Assembly (NCBI GenBank): GCA_029964075.1
Contig: CM057140.1
Location: forward strand, 10,806,643 to 10,870,642
From: Patiria pectinifera
Taxonomy: Eukaryota; Echinodermata; Asteroidea; Valvatida; Asterinidae
Direction of reading: 5' to 3'
DNA: 64,000 nt
Positions within the stretch are counted from its first letter, which is position 1. Each line of letters opens with the position of its first letter. The translations under genes were made by a program, and so were the position numbers. This document shows, piece by piece, positions 61,201 through 63,473 of this stretch. Under the pieces are notes generated by a model, which did not search any database, had not been told where the DNA came from, and worked only from the letters and a program-made list of their open reading frames with translations.

Positions 61201-63473
61201 TCAAACTTTCTGCAGTCATGAAACACCCAACAACAAATATTATGTAGAGCAACTGCTAGCAAGGCATTCATGCTTTTCTTAATATGGTCATATGTCACAC
61301 ATTGTTCCCCAACCCGGTGGAATGACCCATATATATCGTGTCTCTCGATCTAACCAAGGCATACAATTTCCGCCACACCAGCAGGTTACAACAGTTTTGA
61401 CCAGTTGGTCGGTGTCACGGAGGCATTCTCAATGCAATCAGCCAGATCTTTTGGTGTACACAGGTCTTGTATGTGGCGATCTGGGCAGCACAATAAGTGC
61501 TTCATTGTTTGTGGTTCCCCACAATCACAGTTTGTAGTTTGGCCGTCGGGTACGTATCCCCATGTGTCAATAAGGACCCTTCATCGGCCGTGTCCAGTGC
61601 GCAATCGGTTCAGAGCACGCCAGGTTGTCCAGCAATGGTCCGCACCTGGTGCTAGAGACTCATGTGGTTCCAGGCCCATTCCCACTTCTGATAGTAATGC
61701 CTCTAGTCTTCCTTTCCATGCTGCGATTCTTGTATGTAATCTACTTGAATGGAAAGAAATGCATACTACAGGTTACTACTGAGTAGTATTTTGTAGCTTA
61801 AGGTGAGGTTAGGGTTATTTTTAAGAGATAGGCATGCAATGTAGAAGAAAACTGTTTGCTGAAAATTGGCATCACTTGACCACAACATCAATTTTGTAAA
61901 CAACTGTCACATGGTCTATACAGCTCCACTGGGAGCAATGGGTTGATAACGTACTGGCAAGTGTCACATGTCAGCAATGTTGCTCACGAGTTTTTTGTCT
62001 TGTTTGCAGATTCGGATCCCTGCAGTCCCAACCCCTGCCAGAACGGCGCCCTCTGTCGCAAGTCCCAGGCCAGCTTGGGCTACTCCTGCAGCTGCCCCGT
62101 GGAATGGGGTGGCAAGAACTGCCATATCAGTAAGCATAGGCCTATGTTCACCCTTGTAATCTTGGGTGTTAAGAAGTGTGTTTGTGTGGGGGGAGGGGGG
62201 GTATGCTGGACATGTCATTTCCTTTTGTTGGGAATTGCTACTGGCAATGTTCATTCCCTATTAATTTACCGTAGTGCATAAATAAATCCAACATAAAATA
62301 ACTAGAGATTTGGCGTGTTTTTAAAAGATCTCAATACAGGGCATGACACTATTTCTTTGGGAAGTAGGGAATAAAAAATAATATTCAAGATAGAATCTAC
62401 ACATCACACAAAATAAACACGTTAAATTCATTTATTAAAAAAAAATTAGTCCTAAGTAATTTGTTTTAAAAATTTTGATCTTACGTCGCTTGTAATTTGA
62501 TATCTGATGATGTCGTCACGATGTCACAGTAATAATATGCACACCTTTTGATGTTCATTTCAAGTGTTGATGTTCATTCCAAGTTTCAAGTTTATGCCGT
62601 ATGTATCGGTTAGAAGAAAAGTGACAGATAAATTTTGTCAATAATTAAAAATAAAGAAAGAAGGGAAATTTAAAACACTTTTAAAATGGTGACCGGGTGG
62701 TAATTGATCACCCAATTGTGAATAATAATAACTTACAGTTTTTCATTTGTCATTTACATGCTGGACCATAAACATACGTGGAAGCTAATGTTAATAAACT
62801 CATCTTTAATTATAGGTCTTGTTCAAATGACGTCAATTCCCACAGACCATCCACGTGCATCGGCATTTTGAGCGTCAACTTGCATAACGCGCATCGGCTG
62901 CATCGTATTTCGAACACATTTCGAGCAACATGCGCGCGTGTTTTGAACATTTTCAGCACCGCGCAATGCGTGCTTGATTGCGTGAAATGCGCAGTTGCAG
63001 TTCTCCTACAGAGATGGCTGCATTGAGCGAGCCCTATTCACATCAATCAAATCAGAAGAGGTCTTTTGCAAACGGAATGCTGTTTGGAGTGTAGAATATG
63101 TCAACTTCTTCCCATTAAGCACTGCAAACATGGCCCCTCCATGGTAGTCTCTTGGTGGACTTCTGATATGTGACTTGCTTCTGTTGTGACACAAGAGGCC
63201 TATGAGGTGGTTGGATTCTTTAACTTGAACTGGAATTTTGCTTGATGCTACATTTCAACAGAAACGCACAAGTGCTGTGCCTACGGTGATCCCCATTACT
63301 GCAACTTTGAAGGCAAGAAATTCAACTTCCAGGGTCACTGCGAGTACATCCTGGCCCGAACCCTGGTCACTACTGCCCTCGATCACTTCACGATCTCTGC
63401 TGATAACATCGCCAGCTCACGACGCCCCACTGTGTCCGTCACTCGAGAAGTCTATGTCGAAATCGGCGACAAG
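10178..63473 (+). CDS. Sfp1: Sfp1-like giant secreted mosaic adhesive protein (50 coding exons, runs off the right edge)
   Basis: Coding exons chain by phase from ATG 10178 to 63473, giving 8007 bases or 2669 codons with no stop; the 3' part lies outside the window. The start encodes MKATWLVALLVVCLLHRATC, a typical signal peptide. Domain order (approximate residues): fibrinogen-like 23-221, PF12248-type 232-376, SUEL lectin 377-465, EGF 470-514, vWD 515-690, C8 685-795, TIL and cysteine-rich tail 796-921, five X plus F5/8C pairs 922-2558, EGF 2559-2598, start of second vWD 2599-2669. I recall sea star footprint protein 1 as about 3,850 residues with lectin, EGF, vWD/C8/TIL and discoidin domains, processed into disulphide-linked subunits. 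The likely role is extracellular adhesion or a matrix coat. Alternatives are another echinoderm hemocytin-like or nectin-like protein. Domain calls are firm; the name is inferred. Confidence 0.8.
10294..10506. repeat. AACCAA/AACCGA-type simple repeat
   Basis: An imperfect pentanucleotide-like array of ACCAAA, ACCGAA and ATCAAA words fills the start of the first coding-region intron. It keeps short open frames on the + strand, but no domain or splice signal supports coding. Confidence 0.7.
10818..16575 (+). CDS. Sfp1: Fibrinogen-like domain of the contactin-associated-protein type (four exons)
   Basis: Exons 10818-10934, 11408-11580, 13601-13739 and 16405-16575. The domain starts CSCADVKARGSSHSGDYDID...VYCDM, the usual opening of fibrinogen-related domains. 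It continues with EQVIALADNSEYCEQFISY, MTNWGGAPTG, a CGCSV motif, CNEGMQCNADCN and LPVTSLRFGDTG. The later blocks match the fibrinogen-like region of neurexin/Caspr-family proteins much more closely than ficolin-type domains; the classic GGGW of ficolins is absent. Even cysteine spacing indicates a disulphide-folded extracellular domain. Likely role: protein or glycan recognition at the N-terminus. Confidence 0.8.
12434..12515 (+). repeat. Dispersed repeat B, copy 1
   Basis: A segment containing AAGACAGTTTACGCATTCCT, CACGTGGCCAGTCTTAAA and GATGATAAAGAC. It recurs inverted at 43733-43811 and again at 63914-64000, where the window cuts it. No ends or coding content could be defined. Confidence 0.6.
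12894..13058. repeat. Long near-perfect hairpin of about 165 bases
   Basis: Two arms of about 75 bases (left arm contains CTCTGTTTAATACCACTTAG, right arm its complement) flank a short loop CTCGCCTCCGGCTCGG. The outer ends are GGGAATAAAT and ATTTATTCCC. It probably is a foldback MITE. It lies in the intron between 11580 and 13601. Confidence 0.75.
15334..15597. mobile_element. Small inverted-repeat element
   Basis: ATTCCCATATCTGGCCATC near the left end and GATGGCCAGATATGGGAAT near the right end are inverted complements. The similar words CTAGTTCTAG and CTAGTTCTAA flank the element and may be target duplications. It is non-coding. Confidence 0.5.
15628..16202. mobile_element. hAT-like MITE carrying a SINE fragment
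   Basis: Inverted ends AGTGGATATTTTGC and GCAAAATATCCACT are followed inward by matching palindromic words (CCGGCAAACTAACGTTTACT on both sides). A direct repeat AAAGTTAAA flanks the element at 15619-15627 and 16203-16211. Inside, at about 15780-15870, is a tRNA-like SINE head with box B GAGTTCGAATCC. Confidence 0.65.
16973..17174. mobile_element. hAT-type MITE, family A, copy 2
   Basis: Inverted ends of about 29 bases (GGAAAGAATGTTGCAACCTG and complement) are flanked by a perfect 8-base duplication CATCTAAC at 16965-16972 and 17175-17182. It shares termini and interior with the copy at 1802-1989 but lies in the opposite orientation. Confidence 0.85.
17346..22573 (+). CDS. Sfp1: PF12248-type ('farnesoic acid O-methyltransferase') domain, preceded by a linker exon
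   Basis: A 30-base linker exon (17346-17375) leads to exons 18024-18185, 21340-21448 and 22410-22573. Diagnostic blocks are EYHYRYDLP, VRAKNDVFLGFSE, MGGWGNSKTVFRK, YWVDWSDGCFRLGRAG and VAFTTGYGSSGKFWF. These are the pattern of the Pfam family named after farnesoic acid O-methyltransferase, a natural-substrate-binding-like beta-sandwich found mostly in invertebrate secreted proteins. I see no cofactor-binding motif and infer no enzyme activity; the domain here is probably a binding module. It follows the fibrinogen-like domain directly. Confidence 0.8.
17411..17695 (+). repeat. tRNA-derived SINE, CCTTGGGCAAG family, fullest copy
   Basis: A box A-like GGCCTAGCGGTTAAGAGC and box B GGTTCGAGCC mark a tRNA-related head. 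It is followed by a CCCTCAAGCAAGGCACTTAA core typical of widespread deuterostome SINEs. Diverged relatives lie at 45590-45745 (minus), 46300-46480 (plus) and possibly 23720-23810 (minus). The anticodon stem is not intact enough for a functional tRNA. Confidence 0.7.
18400..18690. repeat. Short tandem units rich in TGACGTCA palindromes
   Basis: Two related units carry the words GGTATGTACCTAGACC / GGTATGTAGGTAGACT and GGGATGTGTTA. Between them TGACGTCA, the CRE core, occurs at least four times, plus near matches. A related single unit is at about 29240-29360 with two more TGACGTCA sites. Confidence 0.6.
18781..19760. repeat. Element with five tandem copies of a ~145-base unit
   Basis: Five copies begin with TTGTCAGCGCGATAACTTGAG or close variants near 18874, 19021, 19166, 19312 and 19456. 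Each ends with a block of GGTCAAGG words. The array is bounded by TATGCCCCGC at 18781 and its complement GCGGGGCAT at 19751, suggesting one inverted-ended element. A GTGGGTGTG repeat precedes the array. Similar GGTCAAGGTCA repeats are common in marine invertebrate DNA. Confidence 0.75.
19959..21119. mobile_element. Non-autonomous hAT-like element of about 1.16 kb
   Basis: The ends CAGGGCTTGAATT and AATTCAAGGCCTG are imperfect inverted complements. Words such as GGCCACGACGGCCAG near the left and ACTGGCCGTGGCGCC near the right extend the subterminal symmetry. GAAGTG occurs just outside both ends. The interior has an ACGT tetranucleotide run near 20297-20316 and no recognisable gene. Confidence 0.6.
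21825..22330 (+). mobile_element. MITE family C, copy 1
   Basis: About 510 bases bounded by AGCTACAGTCCATCAGCTAT and AAATGATAGACTGTACCTTTA. It shares its interior (AATCGGCCCAGTGAGAAC, CTGAAACTTCATCAGGT, ACCCTTCTTTAGATTTTGAG) with copies at 47032-47582 (+), 38277-38778 (-), 59514-60062 (-) and a damaged copy at 30170-30450. TTAA lies at both ends of the best copies. Confidence 0.75.
22701..22951 (+). CDS. Sfp1: SUEL-type (rhamnose/galactose-binding) lectin domain
   Basis: This one exon, with the first codons of the next, gives a complete sea-urchin-egg-lectin-type domain. Visible blocks are FCEHETAYINCG, YVNIVNANYGRSS, CFSPKSRSVIGKLCHGAHSC and NNGVFGDPCSGTSKYLK, closed by VKYQC in the exon at 23882. 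The YGR and DPC..T.KYL signatures of the family are present. The family binds L-rhamnose or D-galactose. In an adhesive protein this would allow attachment to surface glycans or microbial films, which is inference. Confidence 0.9.
23128..23610. repeat. Inverted cluster of tRNA-derived SINEs (GGTGAAGGGCAAAA tail family)
   Basis: A minus-strand copy starts near 23128, a second minus-strand tail near 23386, and a plus-strand copy runs from about 23436 to 23610. The plus copy has GGTCGAGTGG and box B GGTTCAAGTCC. The shared tail reads GGTGAAGGGCAAAA. The facing heads could form a large hairpin. Related copies are at 48773-48862 (two facing tails) and 55721-56046 (minus). Confidence 0.7.
23882..24044 (+). 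CDS. Sfp1: EGF-like domain 1
   Basis: After closing the lectin domain, the exon encodes an EGF module with six cysteines: ACLEHQCNTRGGECV, then YRCACRAGFHGEHCE. The spacing fits the C-x-C-G-x-x-G-x-x-C pattern. I see no calcium-binding D-x-D/N-E consensus before the first cysteine. It is a spacer between lectin and vWD. Confidence 0.88.
24287..25614 (+). CDS. Sfp1: von Willebrand factor type D domain 1 with GDPH motif
   Basis: Exons 24287-24407, 24647-24737, 25210-25317 and 25453-25614, all joining in phase. The domain opens CRAWGDPHYTQFSGRCFNYQ, followed by GKCKYILAQPC, and has the CGLCG motif at the end (ENMCGLCGS). GDPH lies at 24310-24321, about residues 523-526. In some vWD proteins (MUC2, MUC5AC, RGM) the Asp-Pro bond of GDPH cleaves by itself, so this is a candidate processing site. 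The last exon ends FIMRNGTE at a donor that has been tandemly multiplied in the following intron. Confidence 0.9.
25563..26530 (+). repeat. Tandem array of eight ~124-base units made from an exon end plus donor and intron start
   Basis: The unit contains the last ~52 bases of the vWD exon (AGCATTAAACCTCACAAAGA through GGAACGGAACAGAG), the splice donor GTATAA or GTAAAC, and about 70 bases of intron. Copies begin near 25563 (the genuine exon), 25687, 25811, 25935, 26059, 26179, 26303 and 26424. Unit identity is high. The genuine exon is the first copy; GACGGC in it is GATGGC in the others. Confidence 0.9.
26755..28546 (+). CDS. Sfp1: End of vWD domain 1 and C8 domain
   Basis: Exons 26755-26908 and 28340-28546. 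KINDFGDSWTANPF closes the vWD region. Then CPSCDDCVDLDYCNSDDALL begins a C8 domain, continuing VKDACEPIQN, FDPQEMYRTCIYDLCSRK and IRCNMLTEYANRIL. The conserved C..YD.C pattern of C8 is clear. The vWD-C8-TIL order is the standard assembly unit of von Willebrand factor, mucins and hemocytin, often used for disulphide multimerisation. Confidence 0.88.
26965..27184. mobile_element. Diverged hAT-like element, copy with empty target site
   Basis: It shares the words GAGACCATCACAAGACCAG, ACAAAGGAATGCCTTTGTTG and CTTGTGACTTGAATTGAGAC with the element at 56535-57054. It lacks the inner insertion found in that copy. Its left end is degraded. Confidence 0.6.
27573..27719. mobile_element. Small inverted-repeat element
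   Basis: ATCCGGTTCGTTAGT at the left and ACTAACGAACCGGAT at the right are exact complements about 150 bases apart. A matching terminal fragment, CACTAACGAACTGGAT, is near position 57-72 at the left edge of the window. Confidence 0.65.
28965..30894 (+). CDS. Sfp1: TIL (trypsin-inhibitor-like) domain and cysteine-rich tail
   Basis: Exon 28965-29164 encodes a TIL domain: FECPQGSIYTICASACQATC, QLSCVEGCE and TKCGCRYGDLYY. Exon 30717-30894 follows with WINHDCTMSCVCEAGGQANC and an EGF-like end, HAFCGSMNQVHGCHCDANYV. This matches the TIL plus TILa/EGF arrangement found after C8 in vWF-type units. It closes the first vWD assembly unit. No inhibitor activity is inferred. Confidence 0.85.
30170..30450 (+). 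mobile_element. MITE family C, internally deleted copy
   Basis: The left end (TCATTTGCAGCTTTCCAAAA, TTGGTTTAAAGATAGTAATG) and right part (CTTCAGATATTGAGCACTTT) match the full copies, but the middle of about 250 bases is missing. Confidence 0.55.
31112..31576 (+). CDS. Sfp1: X domain 1 (unrecognised repeat domain), single exon
   Basis: One 465-base exon, about residues 922-1076. I do not recognise a named family. Features shared with four later copies are EGYIRSFSIKR near the start, VSLIVWRQ, FLIVGSARL, the central IPVRAGDYIGFIS and a C-terminal RAYSINVVLE. The short alternating hydrophobic strands separated by polar loops suggest a beta-sandwich of about 150 residues. It lies between the TIL tail and the first F5/8C domain. 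Only this copy has no intron. Confidence 0.75.
31814..33269 (+). CDS. Sfp1: Linker micro-exon 1 and F5/8 type C (discoidin) domain 1
   Basis: A 27-base linker exon (31814-31840; SSDGKHVEA) leads to exons 32343-32680 and 33131-33269. The discoidin pattern is clear: YLGVQSRNIPDDAMTASSS, QWLQVDLGQ, VGVVSQG-like IGVVSQGH, VKQFNVQYSSDGQNF and a closing TRFIRFRPLLWKHAISMRVD. The F5/8C fold binds phospholipid, glycans or collagen through its loop tips. The intron seen at Q/VDLG in domains 2, 4 and 5 is missing here. The linker and first exon boundaries rest on splice signals and phase only. Confidence 0.82.
32905..33080 (-). repeat. SINE family with TTCCGTGGGTTTTCC body, minus copy
   Basis: On the minus strand it shows GGTTCAATTCCTGCC followed by a body related to the copies at 34493-34750 (+), 47925-48120 (-) and 26580-26735 (-). 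The + copy at 34493 has box B GGTTCGAATCCCG and ends in an AAT repeat, as SINEs do. Confidence 0.55.
33940..35987 (+). CDS. Sfp1: X domain 2
   Basis: Exons 33940-34175 and 35750-35987, about residues 1245-1402. An acidic opening (VDEPDVAG...VVEEQPEDD) is specific to this copy. The X pattern follows: CGFLKGLKYRP, SFTIAVVRKG, YSIIGSTYV, RIPVKRGDIMCLIF and a final RKYRGIKPIFQ. The intron falls between the two halves at phase 0, the same place as in X3 and X5. Confidence 0.72.
34230..34470. mobile_element. Foldback hAT-like MITE
   Basis: Nearly palindromic: the left end CAGGGCCCAATTTCACGG and the right end CCGTGAAATTGGCCCC are complementary, and the arms continue through GCTGCTAAGCACAAAAAT and GTCTGGCTTATAAAAGCAG for about 70 bases. 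The CAGGG start resembles hAT ends. No clear 8-base duplication is visible. Confidence 0.65.
34493..34750 (+). repeat. SINE with AAT-repeat tail
   Basis: Box B-like GGTTCGAATCCCG at the head, body TTCCGTGGGTTTCCCC, and a 3' tail of repeated AAT near 34733-34752. It belongs to the same family as the minus-strand copies near 32905, 47925 and 26580. Confidence 0.65.
35200..35480. repeat. Dispersed repeat D, copy 1
   Basis: Contains AAGGCGAAGCCAAGGG, GTGTTCAAAACGTCATAT, CAACAATTGTTTTGTTTTAC and CATGTCGCGTGCTC. The same blocks occur inverted at about 57440-57700. It starts with three TAGCACTCA/TAGCACCCA units. Confidence 0.55.
35575..35632. repeat. Short hairpin
   Basis: CATAGCACACTCTCTGTGGG and its near complement form arms of about 25 bases including GATATC, around the loop ACGTACGC. 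It lies 118 bases before the second exon of X2. Confidence 0.7.
36737..39822 (+). CDS. Sfp1: Linker micro-exon 2 and F5/8 type C domain 2
   Basis: Linker 36737-36763 (VATTKTIPP), then exons 37187-37365, 38016-38168 and 39681-39822. The domain shows SLGVEEGQVKDDQITASS, SAFVQ/VDF across the first intron, GGVVTQGL, FVQKYIVKCSIDMTAWQDV and SIRIVPMIWSGEFPAMRMDV. The last exon starts at ATG 39681 after AAAAAG, a weak pyrimidine tract, but FSGNFDQETEVTNYF fits the F5/8C pattern exactly there. Confidence 0.82.
37440..37586. mobile_element. Fragment of a hAT-like element ending GGGACAGCCCT
   Basis: The right end ATTCGGGACAGCCCT and interior GAATATTC words match the outer element at 58101-59513 in opposite orientation. 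The left end was not found. Confidence 0.45.
38146..39075 (+). repeat. Exon-end tandem copies, interrupted by a MITE
   Basis: The end of the second F5/8C-2 exon with its donor and intron start (GACGATGATGGCAATACCAT, GGTAAGTCAATAGCTC, GCTTGGGTCTGTAG) recurs in altered form at about 38788-38940 and 38948-39075. A minus-strand MITE family C copy (38277-38778) sits between the first and second units. The later copies still have GGTAAAT at the donor position. Confidence 0.75.
38277..38778 (-). mobile_element. MITE family C, minus-strand copy
   Basis: Bounded by TTAAGGTAGGGTCCGTCATT and AAATGATGGACTGTGCCTCC; the interior is the complement of the copy at 47032-47582 with gaps. It is inserted into the tandem exon-end repeat. 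Confidence 0.7.
39841..40298. repeat. Direct tandem duplication of ~220 bases
   Basis: The block from TTTGGCATCAGTTAGCAGA to AAGACTGGATAGC near 39841-40060 repeats at about 40080-40298, with high identity over CTTGACGGTTATGAGCTGGA and CTTTAGCTGGTACCAACTAT. It is intronic and non-coding. Confidence 0.8.
40686..41844 (+). CDS. Sfp1: X domain 3
   Basis: Exons 40686-40927 and 41586-41844, about residues 1570-1736. X features: DGFVTGVRFLAV, FRVIIFRPV, YKIVGRRHI, WISVREGDMLGLSFTR and SYSVVVLFK. A strongly basic stretch (KFKQKRKNRKRQK) just before the GD motif is unique to this copy and could bind acidic polymers or be a processing site; that is inference. The intron is at the same place and phase as in X2. 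Confidence 0.74.
42060..42554. repeat. Tandem duplication of ~245 bases carrying a micro-exon copy
   Basis: Blocks TCTTATTGCGCCCAGAAATT, TTGACTTATGATTTAATTG, AACACCAACAACTTGGCTC and CTTTGTTTCGATTTTACAGCC occur twice. The first unit ends with CCAAGGATCCCAATGATTG at 42304, a copy of the first 26-27 bases of linker micro-exon 3, including its acceptor. Its normal donor is gone. Confidence 0.85.
42555..44046 (+). CDS. Sfp1: Linker micro-exon 3 and F5/8 type C domain 3
   Basis: Linker 42555-42584 (AKDPNDCSAS), then exons 43276-43610 and 43908-44046. Domain blocks: SLGLENGQFPVDAISVSS, GAWVPADGDNEPWIQVDTG, GMITQGRHG, ATKYRVAYSDDGATWNDI, and GRYLRIIIVEWTDRPALRFE. This is a complete discoidin domain of usual length. 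The Q/VD intron is absent, as in domain 1. Confidence 0.86.
42822..43223. mobile_element. Tc1/mariner (pogo/Tigger-like) MITE
   Basis: The ends CAGTGGAACGCCGCTATAAC and the complement of CGGTATAGCGACGTTCCACTG give inverted repeats of about 25 bases. TA dinucleotides flank both sides (42820-42821, 43224-43225). No transposase is encoded. Confidence 0.8.
44395..45020. mobile_element. hAT-like fragment rich in GAGTAC words
   Basis: The right end ACTACAACACTG and the repeated GAGTACTTGAGTAC-type words resemble the element at 53713-54378 and the ends of that at 56535-57054. The left end was not located, so limits are approximate. Confidence 0.4.
45144..47821 (+). CDS. Sfp1: X domain 4
   Basis: Exons 45144-45257, 45760-45928 and 47640-47821, about residues 1905-2059. 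X features: SDGYVTEWKFFP, FRAGVWRADPN, YKHIGSSDIP, ARIPFRRGDVYGWSFTEP and QAYSISASVS. Its two introns lie elsewhere than in X2, X3 and X5, the second at phase 2 within the FR/RGD motif. RGD is present as R-G-D but is part of the shared x-G-D strand motif, so an integrin role should not be assumed. Confidence 0.74.
45590..45745 (-). repeat. SINE, CCTTGGGCAAG family, minus copy
   Basis: On the minus strand the head has GTGGCCCAGTGGTTAGGG and GAGGTTCCAATCCTGC as boxes A and B, followed by TCCTTGGGCAAGCCACTTTA. It ends 15 bases before the second exon of X4. Confidence 0.6.
47032..47582 (+). mobile_element. MITE family C, best copy
   Basis: About 550 bases with inverted ends: AGCTATAGTCCATCATTTG and CAAATGATGGACTATACCTT, flanked by TTAA or TTTAAA. 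It ends 58 bases before the third exon of X4. TA or TTAA duplications are both possible, so mariner-like or piggyBac-like origin is undecided. Confidence 0.8.
47925..48120 (-). repeat. SINE with TTCCGTGGGTTTTCC-type body, minus copy
   Basis: On the minus strand: CCCAGGTTCGAATCCCGCC, GATTCCGTGGGTTTTATAC and GGGGTTTTCCTCCCACC. Related to the copies at 34493-34750 and 32905-33080. Confidence 0.6.
48376..51849 (+). CDS. Sfp1: Linker micro-exon 4 and F5/8 type C domain 4
   Basis: Linker 48376-48402 (ISRVDSVPA), then exons 49539-49717, 50604-50747 and 51711-51849. Domain blocks: CMYGLGMDDDTIPDTSIETS, DQYVQ/VDLGKPTLVTGVSVQG, TKFKVELSQDEKNW, and QFMRITVEEWNKDIGLRFDV ending in LGC, so the terminal disulphide cysteines are kept. 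The Q/VDLG intron is present. Confidence 0.85.
48773..48862. repeat. Two SINE tails facing each other
   Basis: TCAAATTAGGTTTTTGCCCT and its complement AGGGCAAAAACCTAATTTGA flank a short centre, forming a hairpin. The sequence belongs to the SINE family clustered at 23128-23610. Confidence 0.65.
48965..49334. mobile_element. MITE with TAGGCC-poly(A) inverted ends, copy 2
   Basis: Starts TTAGGCC plus an A tract and TCGGTCTCTGGTCAG; ends CTGACCTGAGACCGACATAT plus a T tract and GGCCTTA. It is homologous at both ends to 2575-2960. Confidence 0.6.
49734..50270. mobile_element. Inverted-repeat element of ~540 bases
   Basis: AGCTGATTTTCATGAAA at the left and TTTCGTGAAATCAGCT at the right are near-perfect complements. 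The arms share further words (AACTTACGCCA, CATAAGTTATGCC). It starts 16 bases after the exon ending at 49717. Confidence 0.65.
52089..53502 (+). CDS. Sfp1: X domain 5
   Basis: Exons 52089-52197, 52795-52948 and 53262-53502, about residues 2223-2390. X features: SYIKGWRMVPK, VTFYVLKPV, FKVVGKTSV, WIEVRSGHMIGFTSRR and AYSFTAILTQE. The usual GD is GH here. It is rich in Lys and Arg, with net positive charge. The second intron matches those of X2 and X3 in place and phase. Confidence 0.74.
52249..52622. mobile_element. MITE with TA-flanked inverted ends
   Basis: TAGTCCAGCGGATATGTG at the left is the exact complement of CACATATCCGCTGGACTA at the right. Internal words TTTTATGAAAAAGTGCAC also recur in inverted and direct form. 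The TA at each end suits a mariner-type insertion. Confidence 0.75.
53713..54378. mobile_element. hAT-like element rich in GACTCGA words
   Basis: The ends CAGAGTTGTAATGACTCGAG and GACTCGTTACAACTCTG are inverted complements. Flanks CCTAATAC (53705-53712) and CCTAATAA (54379-54386) agree at 7 of 8 bases. Both subterminal regions are packed with ACTCGACTCGAGTC palindromes. Confidence 0.75.
54842..60331 (+). CDS. Sfp1: Linker micro-exon 5 and F5/8 type C domain 5
   Basis: Linker 54842-54874 (GMGETKGTVPP), then exons 56350-56513, 57829-57996 and 60193-60331. Domain blocks: CKGGIGMENGRIPDEAITVS, PYIQ/VDLGYTAKVTGIATQG, VTSYSLEYSDSLHYL, VFAGNSDQNTVETQFF, ARVWVLDSHNFPAMRLEFVG and a final CPG. Both terminal cysteines are present. 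This is the last discoidin domain of the array and its introns hold the densest transposon nest of the window. Confidence 0.86.
55182..55574. mobile_element. hAT-like MITE
   Basis: CAGGGTTTGACCCTTT at the left and AAAGTCGAACCCTG at the right are inverted ends. The body has repeated GGCTACT and GACTAGCC words. TTAAT is seen on both sides. A related fragment lies near 51360-51480. Confidence 0.55.
55721..56046 (-). repeat. SINE (GGTGAAGGGCAAAA tail family), minus copy plus second tail
   Basis: A near-complete minus-strand copy (tail GCCCTTCACCGACG near 55729, tRNA-like head CCACCGAGC near 55858) is followed by a second minus-strand tail from about 55968. It is the same family as 23128-23610. 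Confidence 0.65.
56535..57054. mobile_element. hAT-like element with a second element inserted
   Basis: Outer ends CAGTGTTGTAGTTGAGA and TCTCGACTACAACACTG are inverted and flanked by a perfect 8-base duplication ATCATTTC (56527-56534, 57055-57062). Inside, 56655-57000 is another element with ends CGGGCGATTCAC and GTGAATCGCCC, flanked by GAATT on both sides. Confidence 0.85.
57440..57700. repeat. Dispersed repeat D, inverted copy with a hairpin
   Basis: Complement of the repeat at 35200-35480 (AGCAGACGATCAGCTG, CGCGACATG, AACAAAACAACTGTTGACTG). Within it, 57626-57690 is a hairpin: GAACACCCTCGGGGCGCATA and its complement around CTCGGCTTCGCCTCGG. Confidence 0.65.
58101..59513. mobile_element. 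Outer hAT-like element with AGGGCTGTCCC ends
   Basis: The left end AGGGCTGTCCCGAGTATTC and right end GGGACAGCCCT are inverted. GAATATTCAAATA words lie inside both ends. A smaller hAT-type element (58273-59246) is inserted in it. A MITE family C copy abuts its right end at 59514. Confidence 0.6.
58273..59246. mobile_element. hAT-type element filled by a 24-base minisatellite
   Basis: The ends CAGGCCCGTATTAT and the complement of GAATCCGGCCCTG are imperfect inverted repeats. The flanks ACGGTAAC (58265-58272) and GCGGTAAC (59247-59254) agree at 7 of 8 bases. From about 58478 to 59235 it holds some 31-32 copies of CTGGTGCCTAGGGCCTACGG plus AACA. Since 24 is a multiple of three, several frames stay open on both strands without being genes. 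Confidence 0.8.
59514..60062 (-). mobile_element. MITE family C, minus-strand full copy
   Basis: Starts TTAAAGATTTAGTCCATCAT and ends AAATGATGGACTATAGCTTT plus AA, so TTAA is at both sides. The interior is the complement of 47032-47582. It ends 130 bases before the last exon of F5/8C domain 5. Confidence 0.8.
60521..61328. mobile_element. Inverted-repeat element with internal palindromes
   Basis: GGGTCATTCCACCGGGTTGG at the left and CCAACCCGGTGGAATGACCC at the right are exact complements, flanked by ATATATAT on both sides. Inside, AACATTGACAC-C-GTGTCAATGTT is a perfect palindrome near 60717, with variants near 60943 and 61125. It is non-coding. Confidence 0.8.
61386..61700 (-). mobile_element. 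LINE remnant: C-terminal end of a reverse-transcriptase ORF
   Basis: Read on the minus strand, the stretch gives CWTTWRALNRLRTGHGR, a TGA stop, then VLIDTWGYVPDGQ, NCDCGEPQTMKHLLCCPD and a terminal stop at 61386-61388. The W..LNRLRTG and C-x-C-G...T..H.L..C pattern is the usual C-terminal zinc-knuckle-like end of non-LTR retrotransposon ORF2 (Jockey/CR1 type). Only the 3' end is present and the in-frame stop shows it is dead. Confidence 0.65.
62010..62129 (+). CDS. Sfp1: EGF-like domain 2
   Basis: One 120-base exon, residues about 2559-2598: DSDPCSPNPCQNGALC, then YSCSCPVEWGGKNCH. All six cysteines and the C-QNG-LC core of EGF modules are present. As in the first half of the protein, an EGF module sits directly before a vWD domain. 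Confidence 0.9.
63262..63473 (+). CDS. Sfp1: von Willebrand factor type D domain 2 (start only)
   Basis: Residues about 2599-2669: HKCCAYGDPHYCNFEGKKFN, then FQGHCEYILARTLV, HFTISADNIA and REVYVEIGDK, ending at a donor at 63474. This is the first part of a second vWD domain, parallel to the exons at 24287-24737; the rest lies right of the window. GDPH is at 63285-63296, residues about 2607-2610. Confidence 0.88.
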
